DNA of 64,000 nucleotides from Lacustribacter sp964460315 (GTDB lineage Bacteria; Pseudomonadota; Gammaproteobacteria; Burkholderiales; Burkholderiaceae_A). Numbering within the stretch: position 1 is the stretch's first letter; each line of letters opens with the position of its first letter. A program made the position numbers and the translations under genes. Location: assembly GCA_964460315.1 (NCBI GenBank), contig CAYWPQ010000003.1, forward strand, positions 35,315 through 99,314. Direction: 5' to 3'. Below are positions 51,142-59,991 of the stretch, piece after piece. The notes under the pieces are model-generated. The model saw only the letters and a list, made by a program, of their open reading frames with translations. It was not told the DNA's origin and made no database searches.

Positions 51142-51618
51142 TTAGCGGGCATCACCGTTTTGTTCGGGCCAGTCACGAATGTAGGCCTTCAGCATCTGGT
51201 TCTCAAAAGACTGCATGTCCAATACTGCCCGAGCAACATCATGGAATGAGACCACACCCAGCAGCATCTCGCCATCCATCACTGGAAGATAACGCTCGTG
51301 GGACTCCACCATCAGCTTTCGCAGCTCATCCACCGCCATGTCCGGATGGGCGATCGATGGATTTGGATTCATGACCTCAGAGATTTGGAATGATGACACC
51401 GGGGGTGTCGGGCCGGAACGATTCTCAGACTGACGCTTGGCGAGAATTCGGATCACCTCTCGGAAAGTGAGCATACCCACAAGCTTTCCCTGAGACATCA
51501 CCACAATCGATCCAATGTCGTTTTCCGCCATGACCACGACCGCTGCTGCAAGCGACTCGCTGGGTGACATGGTGAACAGGGTCGTGCCTTTGAGCTCAAG
51601 AATTCGACTAACTTTCAT
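51142..51618 (-). CDS. Two-CBS-domain protein
   Basis: A 158-residue protein made of a CBS pair: the first repeat ends with GSIVVMSQGKLVGMLTFREVIR and the second with RYLPVMDGEMLLGVVSFHDVAR. Such stand-alone pairs bind adenine nucleotides or related ligands and usually act as sensors; no partner can be named. The ATG at 51618 has an AAGGAG site 7 bases upstream and overlaps the yihY stop by 11 bases, so the open frame extending upstream to 51882 is not used. Confidence 0.88.
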   Translation of the reverse strand: MKVSRILELKGTTLFTMSPSESLAAAVVVMAENDIGSIVVMSQGKLVGMLTFREVIRILAKRQSENRSGPTPPVSSFQISEVMNPNPSIAHPDMAVDELRKLMVESHERYLPVMDGEMLLGVVSFHDVARAVLDMQSFENQMLKAYIRDWPEQNGDAR

Positions 51619-52501
51619 GGGCGGTCTCCTTGGAATCATTGTTGTGATGCGCCGATGTTGAAATCCTAGCACTCGCCCGACCGATTTCCGGCAGACAGGA
51701 CGCCAGAAGAGCCCCTGCCAAAAAAGCCCACCAGCTGATGTAGGTCCAGACCAGCATGGCCGGAATCGCCGCGAGGGATCCATAGATTTGCTGATAGGTT
51801 GGAACGGCAGAAACGTAACCGATGAAAAGCCCCCTTGCCAATTCGGACAAGCCCGCACCAGCGGCCGCACCCAAGGCCGCATCCCGCCATCGAACGGTCA
51901 CATTCGGCACCCAGCGGTAACAAAGCAGGAAGGCCGAAAAGGTGAGCCCCAGGTTGACCAGGTCCCACCAGCCAAGCCCAAAAAGCCCCGACATCATGGC
52001 GCGCTTGCCACCGGCAAGAAGAATCACCAGGGCCGTGCCCGCGCCCACGAAGATGGGGCCAAGCAACAACACAACCCAATAGACCGAAAGCCGATGCAAA
52101 AAGGGGCGTGGTGTTTTCACCCGCCAGATGAGGTTCATGGTTTTATCAAGCGTGAGCATCATCATGGTGGCGGTGATCACGAGAAAACCGATTCCAAAAA
52201 GCGACAAGGTCTGCGCCTTGGTCGTGAATTGGTTCAGGTAACGCGCAATGGTCAAGGCAAAACCTTCGGGAAGAAGGTTTTGCACCAGCATGAGCTGAAT
52301 TGCCTCGTTGAACTTGATAAAAACCGGAAACGTTGCAAGGGTTGCAAACACCACCGTGAGCAGGGGGACCATCGCCAGAAGAGAGATGAAGCTGAGGCTT
52401 GCCGTGCTCTGGCCAAGACGAAGCTCTTGCGAGCGACGCATCATGGTGGTGGCTAAAAGCGAGAGCTGCGGCTTGATCGGCTGCTTGAGTTGCGATGACA
52501 T
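51608..52501 (-). CDS. YihY/UPF0761 family inner-membrane protein
   Basis: A 297-residue protein from ATG 52501 with six predicted helices; SLSFISLLAMVPLLTVVFATLATF, the TLDKTMNLIWRVKTPRPFLHRL loop and YQQIYGSLAAIPAMLVWTYISWW are hallmarks of the family once annotated as ribonuclease BN. That name is obsolete for YihY; function is unknown. The upstream frame to 52621 crosses wrbA and is rejected. Confidence 0.88.
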   Translation of the reverse strand: MSSQLKQPIKPQLSLLATTMMRRSQELRLGQSTASLSFISLLAMVPLLTVVFATLATFPVFIKFNEAIQLMLVQNLLPEGFALTIARYLNQFTTKAQTLSLFGIGFLVITATMMMLTLDKTMNLIWRVKTPRPFLHRLSVYWVVLLLGPIFVGAGTALVILLAGGKRAMMSGLFGLGWWDLVNLGLTFSAFLLCYRWVPNVTVRWRDAALGAAAGAGLSELARGLFIGYVSAVPTYQQIYGSLAAIPAMLVWTYISWWAFLAGALLASCLPEIGRASARISTSAHHNNDSKETAHES

Positions 52502-52512
52502 TTGCCTATGAT
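52485..52512 (+). promoter_or_regulatory. Candidate wrbA promoter
   Basis: TTGAGT (52485-52490) and TATGAT (52507-52512) are 16 bases apart, about 32 bases before the GTG start. It overlaps the first codons of yihY on the other strand. Confidence 0.4.
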
Positions 52513-52543
52513 ACGGTTTCGAACTTCTGAATCGGAGATTGAT

Positions 52544-53140
52544 GTGGAGATTCTTGTTCTCTATTACAGCCGTCACGGCGCTACCCGAAAACTGGCTGAT
52601 GCCGTCTGCGATGGTATTCACCAGGTGCCAGGTTGCGAGGCCAGACTTCGAACGGTGCCTGCGGTTTCGGCCAACAGCGAGGCCACCGAGCCGGCCATTC
52701 CTTCAGAGGGTCCGCCCTACGCCGAGCCCAAAGATCTTCGTGAGTGTGCCGGTCTCGTGATGGGCTCACCCACCCGCTTCGGCAACATGGCAGCCCCCAT
52801 GAAATACTTCATTGACCAACTGGTTGGCGAATGGCTTTCCGGCTCGATGATTGGCAAACCAGCCGGTGTGTTCACCAGCACGGGAAGCATGCACGGGGGC
52901 CAGGAAACCACTCTACTCACCATGATGCTGCCTCTTTTGCATCACGGGATGTTGATTGTGGGTCTGCCCTATTCCGAAACAGACCTTCTCACAACCCAAT
53001 CGGGGGGGACGCCCTACGGTGCCTCCCACCTTGCGGGAGGCGACGGCAGCAAACCCGTGACCGATGAAGAACTGCGGCTTGCCCGGGCACTGGGTCAACG
53101 AGTGGCCCAGGTGGCGGCCCAATTGAAAGTCGGATCATGA
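52544..53140 (+). CDS. wrbA: WrbA-like NAD(P)H:quinone oxidoreductase
   Basis: Flavodoxin-fold FMN enzyme that reduces quinones by two electrons. From GTG 52544 (GGAG site 6 bases upstream) it has 198 residues. The FMN phosphate loop is YYSRHGATRKLA, GSPTRFGNMAAPMKYFIDQ follows, and FTSTGSMHGGQETT is the WrbA signature; the C-terminal part has GGTPYGASHLAGGDG. An earlier in-frame TTG (52502) is less likely. It is coupled to the DUF2069 gene by a 4-base overlap. Confidence 0.9.
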   Translation: MEILVLYYSRHGATRKLADAVCDGIHQVPGCEARLRTVPAVSANSEATEPAIPSEGPPYAEPKDLRECAGLVMGSPTRFGNMAAPMKYFIDQLVGEWLSGSMIGKPAGVFTSTGSMHGGQETTLLTMMLPLLHHGMLIVGLPYSETDLLTTQSGGTPYGASHLAGGDGSKPVTDEELRLARALGQRVAQVAAQLKVGS

Positions 53141-53559
53141 ATACCGAAATTCCAACGCCAATCTCGCCGCGGTCCACCGTACGAATTGCCAAACCATGGC
53201 CCATGCTCTCGGTGGCCTTGGCCATGGCCTTGATTGTCTTGGGTCTGGCCTGGGAACTGGTGCTCGACCCCATCCGGCCGGGTGGGTCTTGGCTGGCTTT
53301 GAAGGTGCTGCCTCTCGTGATTGCTCTCAAGGGTCTCTACCAGGGACGACTATTCACCTTTCAATGGATGTCCTTGATGGTCTGGTTTTATGTGGGTGAG
53401 GCACTGGTAAGAATTATTGGTTTAAGTGCGGTCGAGAGGGTCCTCGCGTGGAATAGCCTTGCGCTTTCAACGGGGCTTGCCTTGGTGATTTTGATGGGCG
53501 CGCGCAAAAAGAATCGGCTGCCGTCTTCGTCGCTCGATCGGGGTGATCACCTCACGTGA
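53137..53559 (+). CDS. DUF2069 membrane protein
   Basis: A 140-residue protein with four hydrophobic segments; LKVLPLVIALKGLYQGRLFTFQWMSL and the MVWFYVGEALVR helix define the DUF2069 family, often found next to wrbA. Function is unknown. Its ATG overlaps the wrbA TGA. Confidence 0.88.
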   Translation: MNTEIPTPISPRSTVRIAKPWPMLSVALAMALIVLGLAWELVLDPIRPGGSWLALKVLPLVIALKGLYQGRLFTFQWMSLMVWFYVGEALVRIIGLSAVERVLAWNSLALSTGLALVILMGARKKNRLPSSSLDRGDHLT

Positions 53560-53564
53560 TCACC
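53542..53564. other. Perfect stem-loop between the DUF2069 gene and dusA
   Basis: GGTGATCAC (53542-53550) and GTGATCACC (53556-53564) form a perfect 9-bp stem with a 5-base loop, spanning the DUF2069 stop codon and facing the dusA stop. No T-run exists on either strand. It may mark the end of both convergent transcripts. Confidence 0.5.
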
Positions 53565-53573
53565 TCATGCAAT

Positions 53574-54578
53574 TCACTCAGGTCTCTGACTTGCTTGACT
53601 GATCGAAGACTGAAGCTCCTCGTATAGTTCAAGCGGCCCGAGCAAGCCTTCACAGATTCGTCTGCGCCAGATCCGGGCTCCAGGCTGGCCATGAAAAAGC
53701 CCGTGCCAGTGTCGAGTCATGTGCTTGCCGGGAACCCCTTTCGCAAGCTGCTGCTCGAAGTATTGCTGCAGCCTGGGAAGAATGGACTCACGGCTTAAGG
53801 ATGACACTGGTCCCTCATGATCGTCCCTGGACGGCATGGCGCCAAATGCTTCAATCTCGTGCAAGACCCATGGATCGTGATAAGCGGCTCGGCCAAGCAT
53901 GACGCCGTCCAGCGCTGACATCAGCTGCAGAGCCTGGTTCGCCTGAGTGATTCCACCGTTGGCAATGATCACTAAACTGGGGAAATCCTTCTTCAGCTGG
54001 TGCACCACATCCATGCGAAGTGGTGGAATCTCGCGGTTCTCTTTGGGACTTAGCCCCTTCAAAATCGCACCTCGGGCGTGAACGATAAACACCCGACACC
54101 CCGCCAGCGCCAAGCGCCCGACAAAATCACGAACGAAGCTGTATTCGTTTTGATCATCCACACCAATGCGGTGTTTCACCGTCACCGGGATCGAGACGGC
54201 GTCCTGCATGGCCTGCACCGCGTCCGCCACGAGATCCGGCTCGTTCATGAGACAGGCCCCAAAGGCGCCTCGCTGAACGCGTTCGCTCGGACAGCCACAG
54301 TTCAGATTGATTTCGTCATAGCCCCACGATTCACCAACACGAGCCGCCTTGGCAAGATCGGCGGGCTCACTTCCACCAAGCTGCAGTGCGACAGGGTGCT
54401 CTTCCTCTGAAAAATCCAATAGGCGATGAAGGTCGCCGTGGAGGATGGCGCCTGTGGTGATCATTTCGGTGTAAAGCCGCGCGCTTGGTGCAATCAGACG
54501 GTGGAAAAATCGGCAGTGCCGATCCGTCCAATCCATCATGGGCGCAACGTTTAGACGAAAAGAAGCGGGATCAATCAC
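53574..54578 (-). CDS. dusA: tRNA-dihydrouridine(20/20a) synthase DusA
   Basis: FMN enzyme that reduces uridines 20/20a in tRNA D loops. The start VAPMMDWTDRHCRFFHRL, the catalytic cysteine in NLNCGCPSERVQ, KHRIGVDD and VIANGGI identify the family. From the GTG at 54578 it has 334 residues, the usual length. No ATG precedes the conserved region except at 54644, which would overlap the upstream deacetylase gene by 74 bases, so the GTG overlapping that gene's end is preferred but not certain. Confidence 0.92.
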   Translation of the reverse strand: MIDPASFRLNVAPMMDWTDRHCRFFHRLIAPSARLYTEMITTGAILHGDLHRLLDFSEEEHPVALQLGGSEPADLAKAARVGESWGYDEINLNCGCPSERVQRGAFGACLMNEPDLVADAVQAMQDAVSIPVTVKHRIGVDDQNEYSFVRDFVGRLALAGCRVFIVHARGAILKGLSPKENREIPPLRMDVVHQLKKDFPSLVIIANGGITQANQALQLMSALDGVMLGRAAYHDPWVLHEIEAFGAMPSRDDHEGPVSSLSRESILPRLQQYFEQQLAKGVPGKHMTRHWHGLFHGQPGARIWRRRICEGLLGPLELYEELQSSISQASQRPE

Positions 54579-55494
54579 CGAGCAAGGCGTCAATATGCAG
54601 CCCAACACTTCGTGCCAGGGCATCCACCGCATAGCCACCTTCAAGCGATGAAACGATTCGCCCGCCGCAGACCTGATGGGCTAGTTTCACAATGCGTTGC
54701 GAGATCCAGGCATAGTCTTGGTCGGTCCAAAGCAGATGACTCATGTCGTCCTCACGATGGGCATCAAAACCCGCGGAGACCAAAATGAGCTGCGGTTGAA
54801 ATCGTTCAATGGCAGGAACCCAATGCTGCTCGACAGCCTCACGCATGGCCGTGCCGTCGGAATAGGCGTCCAAGGGTACATTCACCATGTTGGCACCAAG
54901 GGGAATGTCACCCGTGAAAGGGTAGATCGATTGCTCGAAGGTGGACACCATCAGTATCCGCTCGTCCCCCGCGAAGATGGCTTCGGTGCCATTGCCATGA
55001 TGAACATCAAAATCGATGATGGCCACACGCTCAAGCCCATGAGTCTCAAGTGCATGCGCCGCCGCCACCGCAATGTTGTTGAAAAAACAAAAGCCCATGA
55101 CCTCATTGCGTTCGGCATGATGCCCGGGGGGGCGAACCGCACAAAATGCATTTCGAGACGCGCCAGAAAGCACCGCGTCCACCGCCTGAACCACGGCGCC
55201 GGCCGCAAGATAACCTGCGGCCAGGGTGTGGGCATTCATCGCGGTGTCCGGATCAATCGCCTGATAAGGCTTGCCACGAGGTGAGAATTCAATCAGACGA
55301 TCAAGATGCGCCTGTCCGTGAACACGCAGCAGAGCATGGTCGGAGACAGGCTCAGGTTCGCGAAGATCCAATAAAGGAAGAATACCCTTGCGGGTGAGAT
55401 GGTCGTGGATCGCCCAAAGCCGTGCAGGCGACTCCGGATGATGAGGCCCCATTTCATGCTTGAAAAAAATTGGATGCGTAAAAAAAGCCGTCAT
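54571..55494 (-). CDS. Histone deacetylase family protein
   Basis: A 307-residue zinc hydrolase of the arginase/deacetylase fold. Motifs are HHPESPARL, the catalytic RPPGHHAERN followed by GFCFFNNIAVAA, and IIDFDVHHGNGTEAIF with the zinc ligands; VSAGFDAHREDDMSHLLWTD completes the site. Bacterial members deacetylate proteins, polyamines or other small amides; the substrate is not readable. It lies upstream of dusA and divergent from tRNA-Arg. Confidence 0.92.
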   Translation of the reverse strand: MTAFFTHPIFFKHEMGPHHPESPARLWAIHDHLTRKGILPLLDLREPEPVSDHALLRVHGQAHLDRLIEFSPRGKPYQAIDPDTAMNAHTLAAGYLAAGAVVQAVDAVLSGASRNAFCAVRPPGHHAERNEVMGFCFFNNIAVAAAHALETHGLERVAIIDFDVHHGNGTEAIFAGDERILMVSTFEQSIYPFTGDIPLGANMVNVPLDAYSDGTAMREAVEQHWVPAIERFQPQLILVSAGFDAHREDDMSHLLWTDQDYAWISQRIVKLAHQVCGGRIVSSLEGGYAVDALARSVGLHIDALLGD

Positions 55495-55520
55495 GCAGTT
55501 AGTTTACGATACAGGGCGTT

Positions 55521-55596
55521 GCCTCCGTAGCTCAGTGGATAGAGCATCCCCCTCCTAAGGGGAGGGTCACACGTTCGATTCGTGTCGGAGGCGCCA
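55521..55596 (+). tRNA. tRNA-Arg (anticodon CCT)
   Basis: Acceptor GCCTCCG pairs with CGGAGGC. D arm GCTCAGTGGATAGAGC. Anticodon arm TCCCC-CTCCTAA-GGGGA gives CCT (arginine, AGG). T arm CACACGTTCGATTCGTGT. CCA is encoded at 55594-55596. A -10-like TACGAT lies at 55505-55510. Confidence 0.97.
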
Positions 55597-55597
55597 G

Positions 55598-56506
55598 CTA
55601 CCCTGGAAAAACGCCCGTCGATAAATAACGATCGCCCCGATCACAGACGATGAAGACGATGGTGGCGTTGGACACTTCTTCAGCAATGCGCAAGGCAATC
55701 ACTGCGGCTCCGGCAGCCGATACGCCACAGAAGAGCCCTTCCTCACGAGCCAGGCGCCGAGTCATCGCCTCGGCATCCGCCTGGGTCACCTCTTCGATAC
55801 GATCAATCATGGCTTTTTGGCGAATGGGTGGGATGTAGTCCGGCGACCACTTGCGAATTCCCGGGATGGACGATCCATCCGTTGGCTGAGCCCCAATGAT
55901 TTGAACCGCAGGGTGACGTTCCTTCAGGTAGCGAGACACGCCGGTGATGGTTCCCGTGGTGCCCATCGCTGAAATAAAGTGGGTGATCGTGCCTTGGGTG
56001 TCGCGCCAGATCTCGGGGCCGGTGGTCTCGTAATGGGCAAGCCAGTTGTCATCGTTGGCGAACTGATTCAACACCTTGCCCCTGCCCTCTCGTTCCATCT
56101 GATCGGCAAGGTCTCGCGCGCCCTCCATACCCTCTTTCTGGGTGACAAGAATGAGTTCAGCGCCGAATGCCTTCATCGTCTGCCGGCGTTCAAGCGAGAG
56201 GTTGTCCGGCATGATCAACACCATACGGTAGCCCCGCATGGCGGCGGCCATCGCCAGGGCAATGCCAGTGTTTCCACTGGTGGCTTCAATCAGGGTGTCG
56301 CCGGGCTTGATCTCGCCGCGGGCCTCTGCACGAGCGATCATGGAGACTGCGGGCCTGTCCTTCACAGAGCCTGCAGGATTATTCCCTTCAAGCTTGCCCA
56401 AAAGAATATTGCCGCGGGCGTCATTGGCCGACCCAGGCACCCGAAGAAGACGAATCAGTGGCGTATTGCCAACGGACTCTTCCAGACTGGGGTAATGAAT
56501 GGTCAT
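55598..56506 (-). CDS. cysM: Cysteine synthase B
   Basis: PLP enzyme that makes cysteine (or S-sulfocysteine from thiosulfate) from O-acetylserine. From ATG 56506 it has 302 residues; the PLP lysine is K49 in NNPAGSVKDRPA, the TSGNTG loop is at 76-81, and GTTGTITGVSRYLKE binds the phosphate. CysM rather than CysK is suggested by the EGNNPAGSVKDR context and overall similarity. Its ATG overlaps the stop of oxyR by 4 bases, linking it to a peroxide-sensing regulator. Confidence 0.93.
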   Translation of the reverse strand: MTIHYPSLEESVGNTPLIRLLRVPGSANDARGNILLGKLEGNNPAGSVKDRPAVSMIARAEARGEIKPGDTLIEATSGNTGIALAMAAAMRGYRMVLIMPDNLSLERRQTMKAFGAELILVTQKEGMEGARDLADQMEREGRGKVLNQFANDDNWLAHYETTGPEIWRDTQGTITHFISAMGTTGTITGVSRYLKERHPAVQIIGAQPTDGSSIPGIRKWSPDYIPPIRQKAMIDRIEEVTQADAEAMTRRLAREEGLFCGVSAAGAAVIALRIAEEVSNATIVFIVCDRGDRYLSTGVFPG

Positions 56507-57420
56507 CGCTTCTTGCACCCGGGAAGATCCGCCGAAAGAATGGCATCTCGAAGCGCATGGATAGCCACATCACGAGTGAATGACTTTCGCCAGGCCAACA
56601 CCACGCGACGGTTCGGAATGGGCTCACGAAAAGGAATGAACTTCAAAAAAGGATCATCTTCGGAATTCACCGAAGTCCGCGGCAGCACAGTGATGCCAAG
56701 ACCTTCGGCCACCATGTGACGGATGGTTTCAAGCGAGCTTCCTTCAAAGGTCTTTTGAATTCCCGCGGAGTTCGCCGAAAACCTGGCCGATTCCGGGCAG
56801 ACCTCGAGCACCTGGTCTCGAAAACAGTGTCCAATTCCCAAAAGCAACATGGTCTCGTCTTTGAGTTCCGCAGAGGCCAGCGACGCGCGCTTCGCCCAGG
56901 GGTGTTTCTTGGGGACAGCAACAAGAAAATCTTCATCATAGAGGGGTTGGGTGTTCAGCCCGGTATCGTCAAAGGGCTCAGCCAAGATGGCCACATCCAG
57001 TTCACCGGTGCGCATCATCTCAAGCAGCCGCACCGTGAAGTTCTCTTGAAGAATCAGCGGCATCTGGCCATGATGTTCAATCATCGACTTCATGATTCGC
57101 GGAAGAAGATAAGGGCCGATGGTGTAGATCACCCCCACTCGCAATGGCCCACGCAACGGGTCACGCCCTTGATCGGCGATCTCTTTGATCTGACTGGCCT
57201 CGTCGAGCACACGCTGAGCCTGCTGCACAATGTCTTCACCAATGGGCGTGAGACTAACCTCGTTGCCGCCCCGCTCGAAGAGCTGCACACCCAGCTCGGC
57301 CTCAAGCTTTTTCACACTCACCGAGAGCGTGGGCTGGCTGACAAAACAGGCGTCCGCCGCACGGCCGAAATGCTTTTCTCGAGCCACTGCCACGATGTAC
57401 CGAAGTTCCGTTAATGTCAC
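56503..57420 (-). CDS. oxyR: Hydrogen peroxide-sensing LysR regulator OxyR
   Basis: A 305-residue LysR-type activator. The N-terminal helix-turn-helix is LRYIVAVAREKHFGRAADAC with FVSQPTLSVSVKKLE. The redox cysteines are C199 and C208 in GIGHCFRDQVLEVC, the same positions as in E. coli OxyR, with His198 and Asp202 also kept. It is expected to form the C199-C208 disulfide on peroxide exposure and to activate catalase and related genes. It lies 4 bases after recG and overlaps cysM. Confidence 0.95.
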   Translation of the reverse strand: MTLTELRYIVAVAREKHFGRAADACFVSQPTLSVSVKKLEAELGVQLFERGGNEVSLTPIGEDIVQQAQRVLDEASQIKEIADQGRDPLRGPLRVGVIYTIGPYLLPRIMKSMIEHHGQMPLILQENFTVRLLEMMRTGELDVAILAEPFDDTGLNTQPLYDEDFLVAVPKKHPWAKRASLASAELKDETMLLLGIGHCFRDQVLEVCPESARFSANSAGIQKTFEGSSLETIRHMVAEGLGITVLPRTSVNSEDDPFLKFIPFREPIPNRRVVLAWRKSFTRDVAIHALRDAILSADLPGCKKR

Positions 57421-57424
57421 TCGC

Positions 57425-59521
57425 TTATCCGCTCGCTAATAAAGTTTCTTTGCCATACGCCCAACGTTCCATGAGCTGGTCAATGTCTTCGGGCTTCACA
57501 CCCAGCGCCTGAAGATCGTCTGGCGCGCCAAGGCCCTGGGCTAATTTTGCACCAAATGCCACAGCCTTCTCGACCCACAGAGCATCTTTTTGCAGATCGC
57601 TGTATTGAAGGGCGGGCACCCCAGACTGTCGAAGGCCAAGAAATTCACCAGGGCCGCGTATGGCCAGGTCACGACGAGCCACCTCAAAACCGTCGTCGGT
57701 CTCATAGAGGGTTTTCAGCCGCTCCCGAGCAAGATCAGAAAGTGGCTCATCAAACAACAAGATACAGGTGCTCTGCCCCGCACCTCGCCCCACTCGACCG
57801 CGAAGCTGGTGAAGCTGAGCCAAGCCAAATCGCTCGGCGTGTTCAATCACCATCAGGGTTGCCTGGGGCACATCCACGCCCACTTCAATCACGGTGGTCG
57901 CCAGCAAAAGCCGCTTATGGCCATCACGAAAACCTGTCATGGCTTCTTTTTTTTCTTCTGCAGTCATTCGGCCATGCAAAATCTGAAGCTGTTCGCCAAA
58001 TACGGGAGCTAACCATTGCGCCGTGGTGTCAATCGCCTGAATCGTGGATTCGTCATCGCCTTCAATCAAAGGGCAGACCCAATAAGCCTGATGGCCCTCG
58101 GCAATGAACTGAGAAAGACGCTGCAACAGCTCATCACGACGAGTGGATGACATCAGCTTGGTCAGAATCGGCTGGCGGTTGGGTGGCCGCTCGTCAATGA
58201 CTGAGACATCAAGATCGGCAAGGTACGTCATGGCAAGGCTTCGGGGAATGGGCGTGGCCGACATGCCCAAGAGATGCGGCCGCAAGGCCTCCCTGTCTTT
58301 CCCTCCCTCACGCAAGGCAAGCCGCTGACCCACACCAAAACGATGTTGCTCATCCACCACCACCAGGCCAAGTTTGGCAAAGGCCACGCCCTTTTGAATC
58401 AACGCATGGGTTCCAACGGCCACCGAAAGGCTTCCGTCCGCAAAACCAGCCAGCAATTCCCGACGAAGTTTTGCGGGCAGGCCGCCCTTAAGAAACCCCA
58501 TCGAGATACCCAGTGGCGCCAACCATTCGGAAAACTTTTGGGCAAGCTGTTCAGCCAGAATTTCGGTGGGGGCCATCACCGCCACCTGATACCCAGACGA
58601 CACCGCCTGCGCAGCGGCCATCACCGCGATCACTGTTTTCCCGCTTCCCACATCACCCTGCAAAAGACGCTGCATGGGTGTGGTGCGCGCGAGATCCGAC
58701 GAGACTTCCTGCCAGACACGCTGCTGAGCCTGAGTTAATTCAAAAGGCAGCCGCGTTCTGAGTTGAGCGAGCAGATCAATGCCGATCAAAGCGGGTGCCT
58801 GCTCTGACATTTTGAGTAATCGTGCACGGCGCAACACCACCTGCTGTGCCAGGAGTTCATCAAAACGAATGCGATTCCATGCGGCACCCTCTCGCTGGCT
58901 GAGTTCACTCATCAGCCCAGTGTCCTGCGCATTGGCAGGAGGCTCGTGAATCAAGCGAATGGCATCGGGCAGAGGCATCAGCCCATTGGACTCAAGCATG
59001 GATGCGGAAAGCCATTCACGGGGAAGCGCGTGCAGCAGTGCCTGATGAACCCATCGACGCAGATTGATCTGCGACACGCCCGCGGTGGTGGGATACACCG
59101 GCACCAGCGGTTTGGCCTCAAGGGTGGAGGGATCCATCCATCCAGCACGAATTCGTGGATGAATAAATTCAACGCCAGCCAAGGATCGTCGGGCATCGCC
59201 CAAGACCCGGAGCTTTTGCCCCGAGGGAAACGCGTTTTTCTGGGCGTCCTTAAAGTGCAAAAAGCGAAGCAAAGCGCGGCCCGTGCTGTCTTCAACCTCG
59301 ACCACCAGCATCCGTCTTGGGCGAAACTGGATTCGGCTGGAGATCACGACCACCTGCACCTGAGCAAATTGGCCAGGAACCACCTGATCAAGAGTCCAAA
59401 GCTGAGACTCATTGTCATAGCGGGATGGAAAGTGCAAAACAAGATCAACCCATCGGGAAAGCCCAAGCTTGTGCAGGCTCTCGGGGAAAGAGGAAACCGT
59501 TGGTGCCGAGCTCTTGGGCAT
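57425..59521 (-). CDS. recG: ATP-dependent DNA helicase RecG
   Basis: Reverses stalled replication forks and branch-migrates junctions. Of 698 residues, the N-terminal wedge OB domain (FPSRYDNES, then QFAQVQVVVISS) precedes the helicase with Walker A LLQGDVGSGKT, PTEILAEQLAQKF, DEQHRFGVGQR (DExH), LGMSATPIPRSLAMTYL, and motifs V/VI ATTVIEVGVDVPQAT and QLRGRVGRG. It ends with the C-terminal LGLRQSGVPALQYSDL region. Confidence 0.97.
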   Translation of the reverse strand: MPKSSAPTVSSFPESLHKLGLSRWVDLVLHFPSRYDNESQLWTLDQVVPGQFAQVQVVVISSRIQFRPRRMLVVEVEDSTGRALLRFLHFKDAQKNAFPSGQKLRVLGDARRSLAGVEFIHPRIRAGWMDPSTLEAKPLVPVYPTTAGVSQINLRRWVHQALLHALPREWLSASMLESNGLMPLPDAIRLIHEPPANAQDTGLMSELSQREGAAWNRIRFDELLAQQVVLRRARLLKMSEQAPALIGIDLLAQLRTRLPFELTQAQQRVWQEVSSDLARTTPMQRLLQGDVGSGKTVIAVMAAAQAVSSGYQVAVMAPTEILAEQLAQKFSEWLAPLGISMGFLKGGLPAKLRRELLAGFADGSLSVAVGTHALIQKGVAFAKLGLVVVDEQHRFGVGQRLALREGGKDREALRPHLLGMSATPIPRSLAMTYLADLDVSVIDERPPNRQPILTKLMSSTRRDELLQRLSQFIAEGHQAYWVCPLIEGDDESTIQAIDTTAQWLAPVFGEQLQILHGRMTAEEKKEAMTGFRDGHKRLLLATTVIEVGVDVPQATLMVIEHAERFGLAQLHQLRGRVGRGAGQSTCILLFDEPLSDLARERLKTLYETDDGFEVARRDLAIRGPGEFLGLRQSGVPALQYSDLQKDALWVEKAVAFGAKLAQGLGAPDDLQALGVKPEDIDQLMERWAYGKETLLASG

Positions 59522-59549
59522 GAGTGGGTCGGCGTTGCTGCGAGAGGAA

Positions 59550-59963
59550 CTAGCCGGGGATCACCATCACCGCCTCGGCCTCGAAAGCTGCCGCACGGGG
59601 CAGGCTGGCCACGCCCACGGCCGCTCGTGCTGGGTAAGGTTCAGTGAAGTAGATCGCCATAATTTCATTGACCTTGGCAAAGTGAGAAAGATCAGTCAGG
59701 AATAAATTCAGCTTGACGATGTCGGCCAATGATCCGCCCGAGGCCTTCGCAACAGCCGCAAGATTTTTAAACACCTGGTGAATCTGCAAGGCCACCCCTT
59801 CGGCAGAGTCATCACCCACCATCTGCATGGTGGAGGGATCCAGCGGGATCTGCCCCGACAGCCAGACCGTCTGGCCCACTCGGACCGCTTGAGAGTAGGT
59901 GCCGATCGCCTTGGGGGCATGTTCGGTAGCAATGATTGTTTTTGATGCGGGATTCGACGTCAT
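59550..59963 (-). CDS. ridA: RidA family enamine/imine deaminase
   Basis: Detoxifies 2-aminoacrylate and similar reactive enamines made by PLP enzymes. The 137 residues form the YjgF fold: HAPKAIGTYSQAVRVGQTVWLSGQIPLDP, NLAAVAKASGGSLADIVKLN, and RAAVGVASLPRAAAFEAEAV with the conserved Arg and Glu of active RidA. It lies 28 bases upstream of recG. Confidence 0.94.
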   Translation of the reverse strand: MTSNPASKTIIATEHAPKAIGTYSQAVRVGQTVWLSGQIPLDPSTMQMVGDDSAEGVALQIHQVFKNLAAVAKASGGSLADIVKLNLFLTDLSHFAKVNEIMAIYFTEPYPARAAVGVASLPRAAAFEAEAVMVIPG

Positions 59964-59991
59964 GATTCGTCCTTATTCTTTAAAGTTCGTT

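Noticed and set aside
51619..51882. N-terminal extension of the CBS protein
   Set aside because: It overlaps yihY in another frame, is Trp/Arg/Pro-rich and has no homology-like features; ATG 51618 has a good ribosome site.
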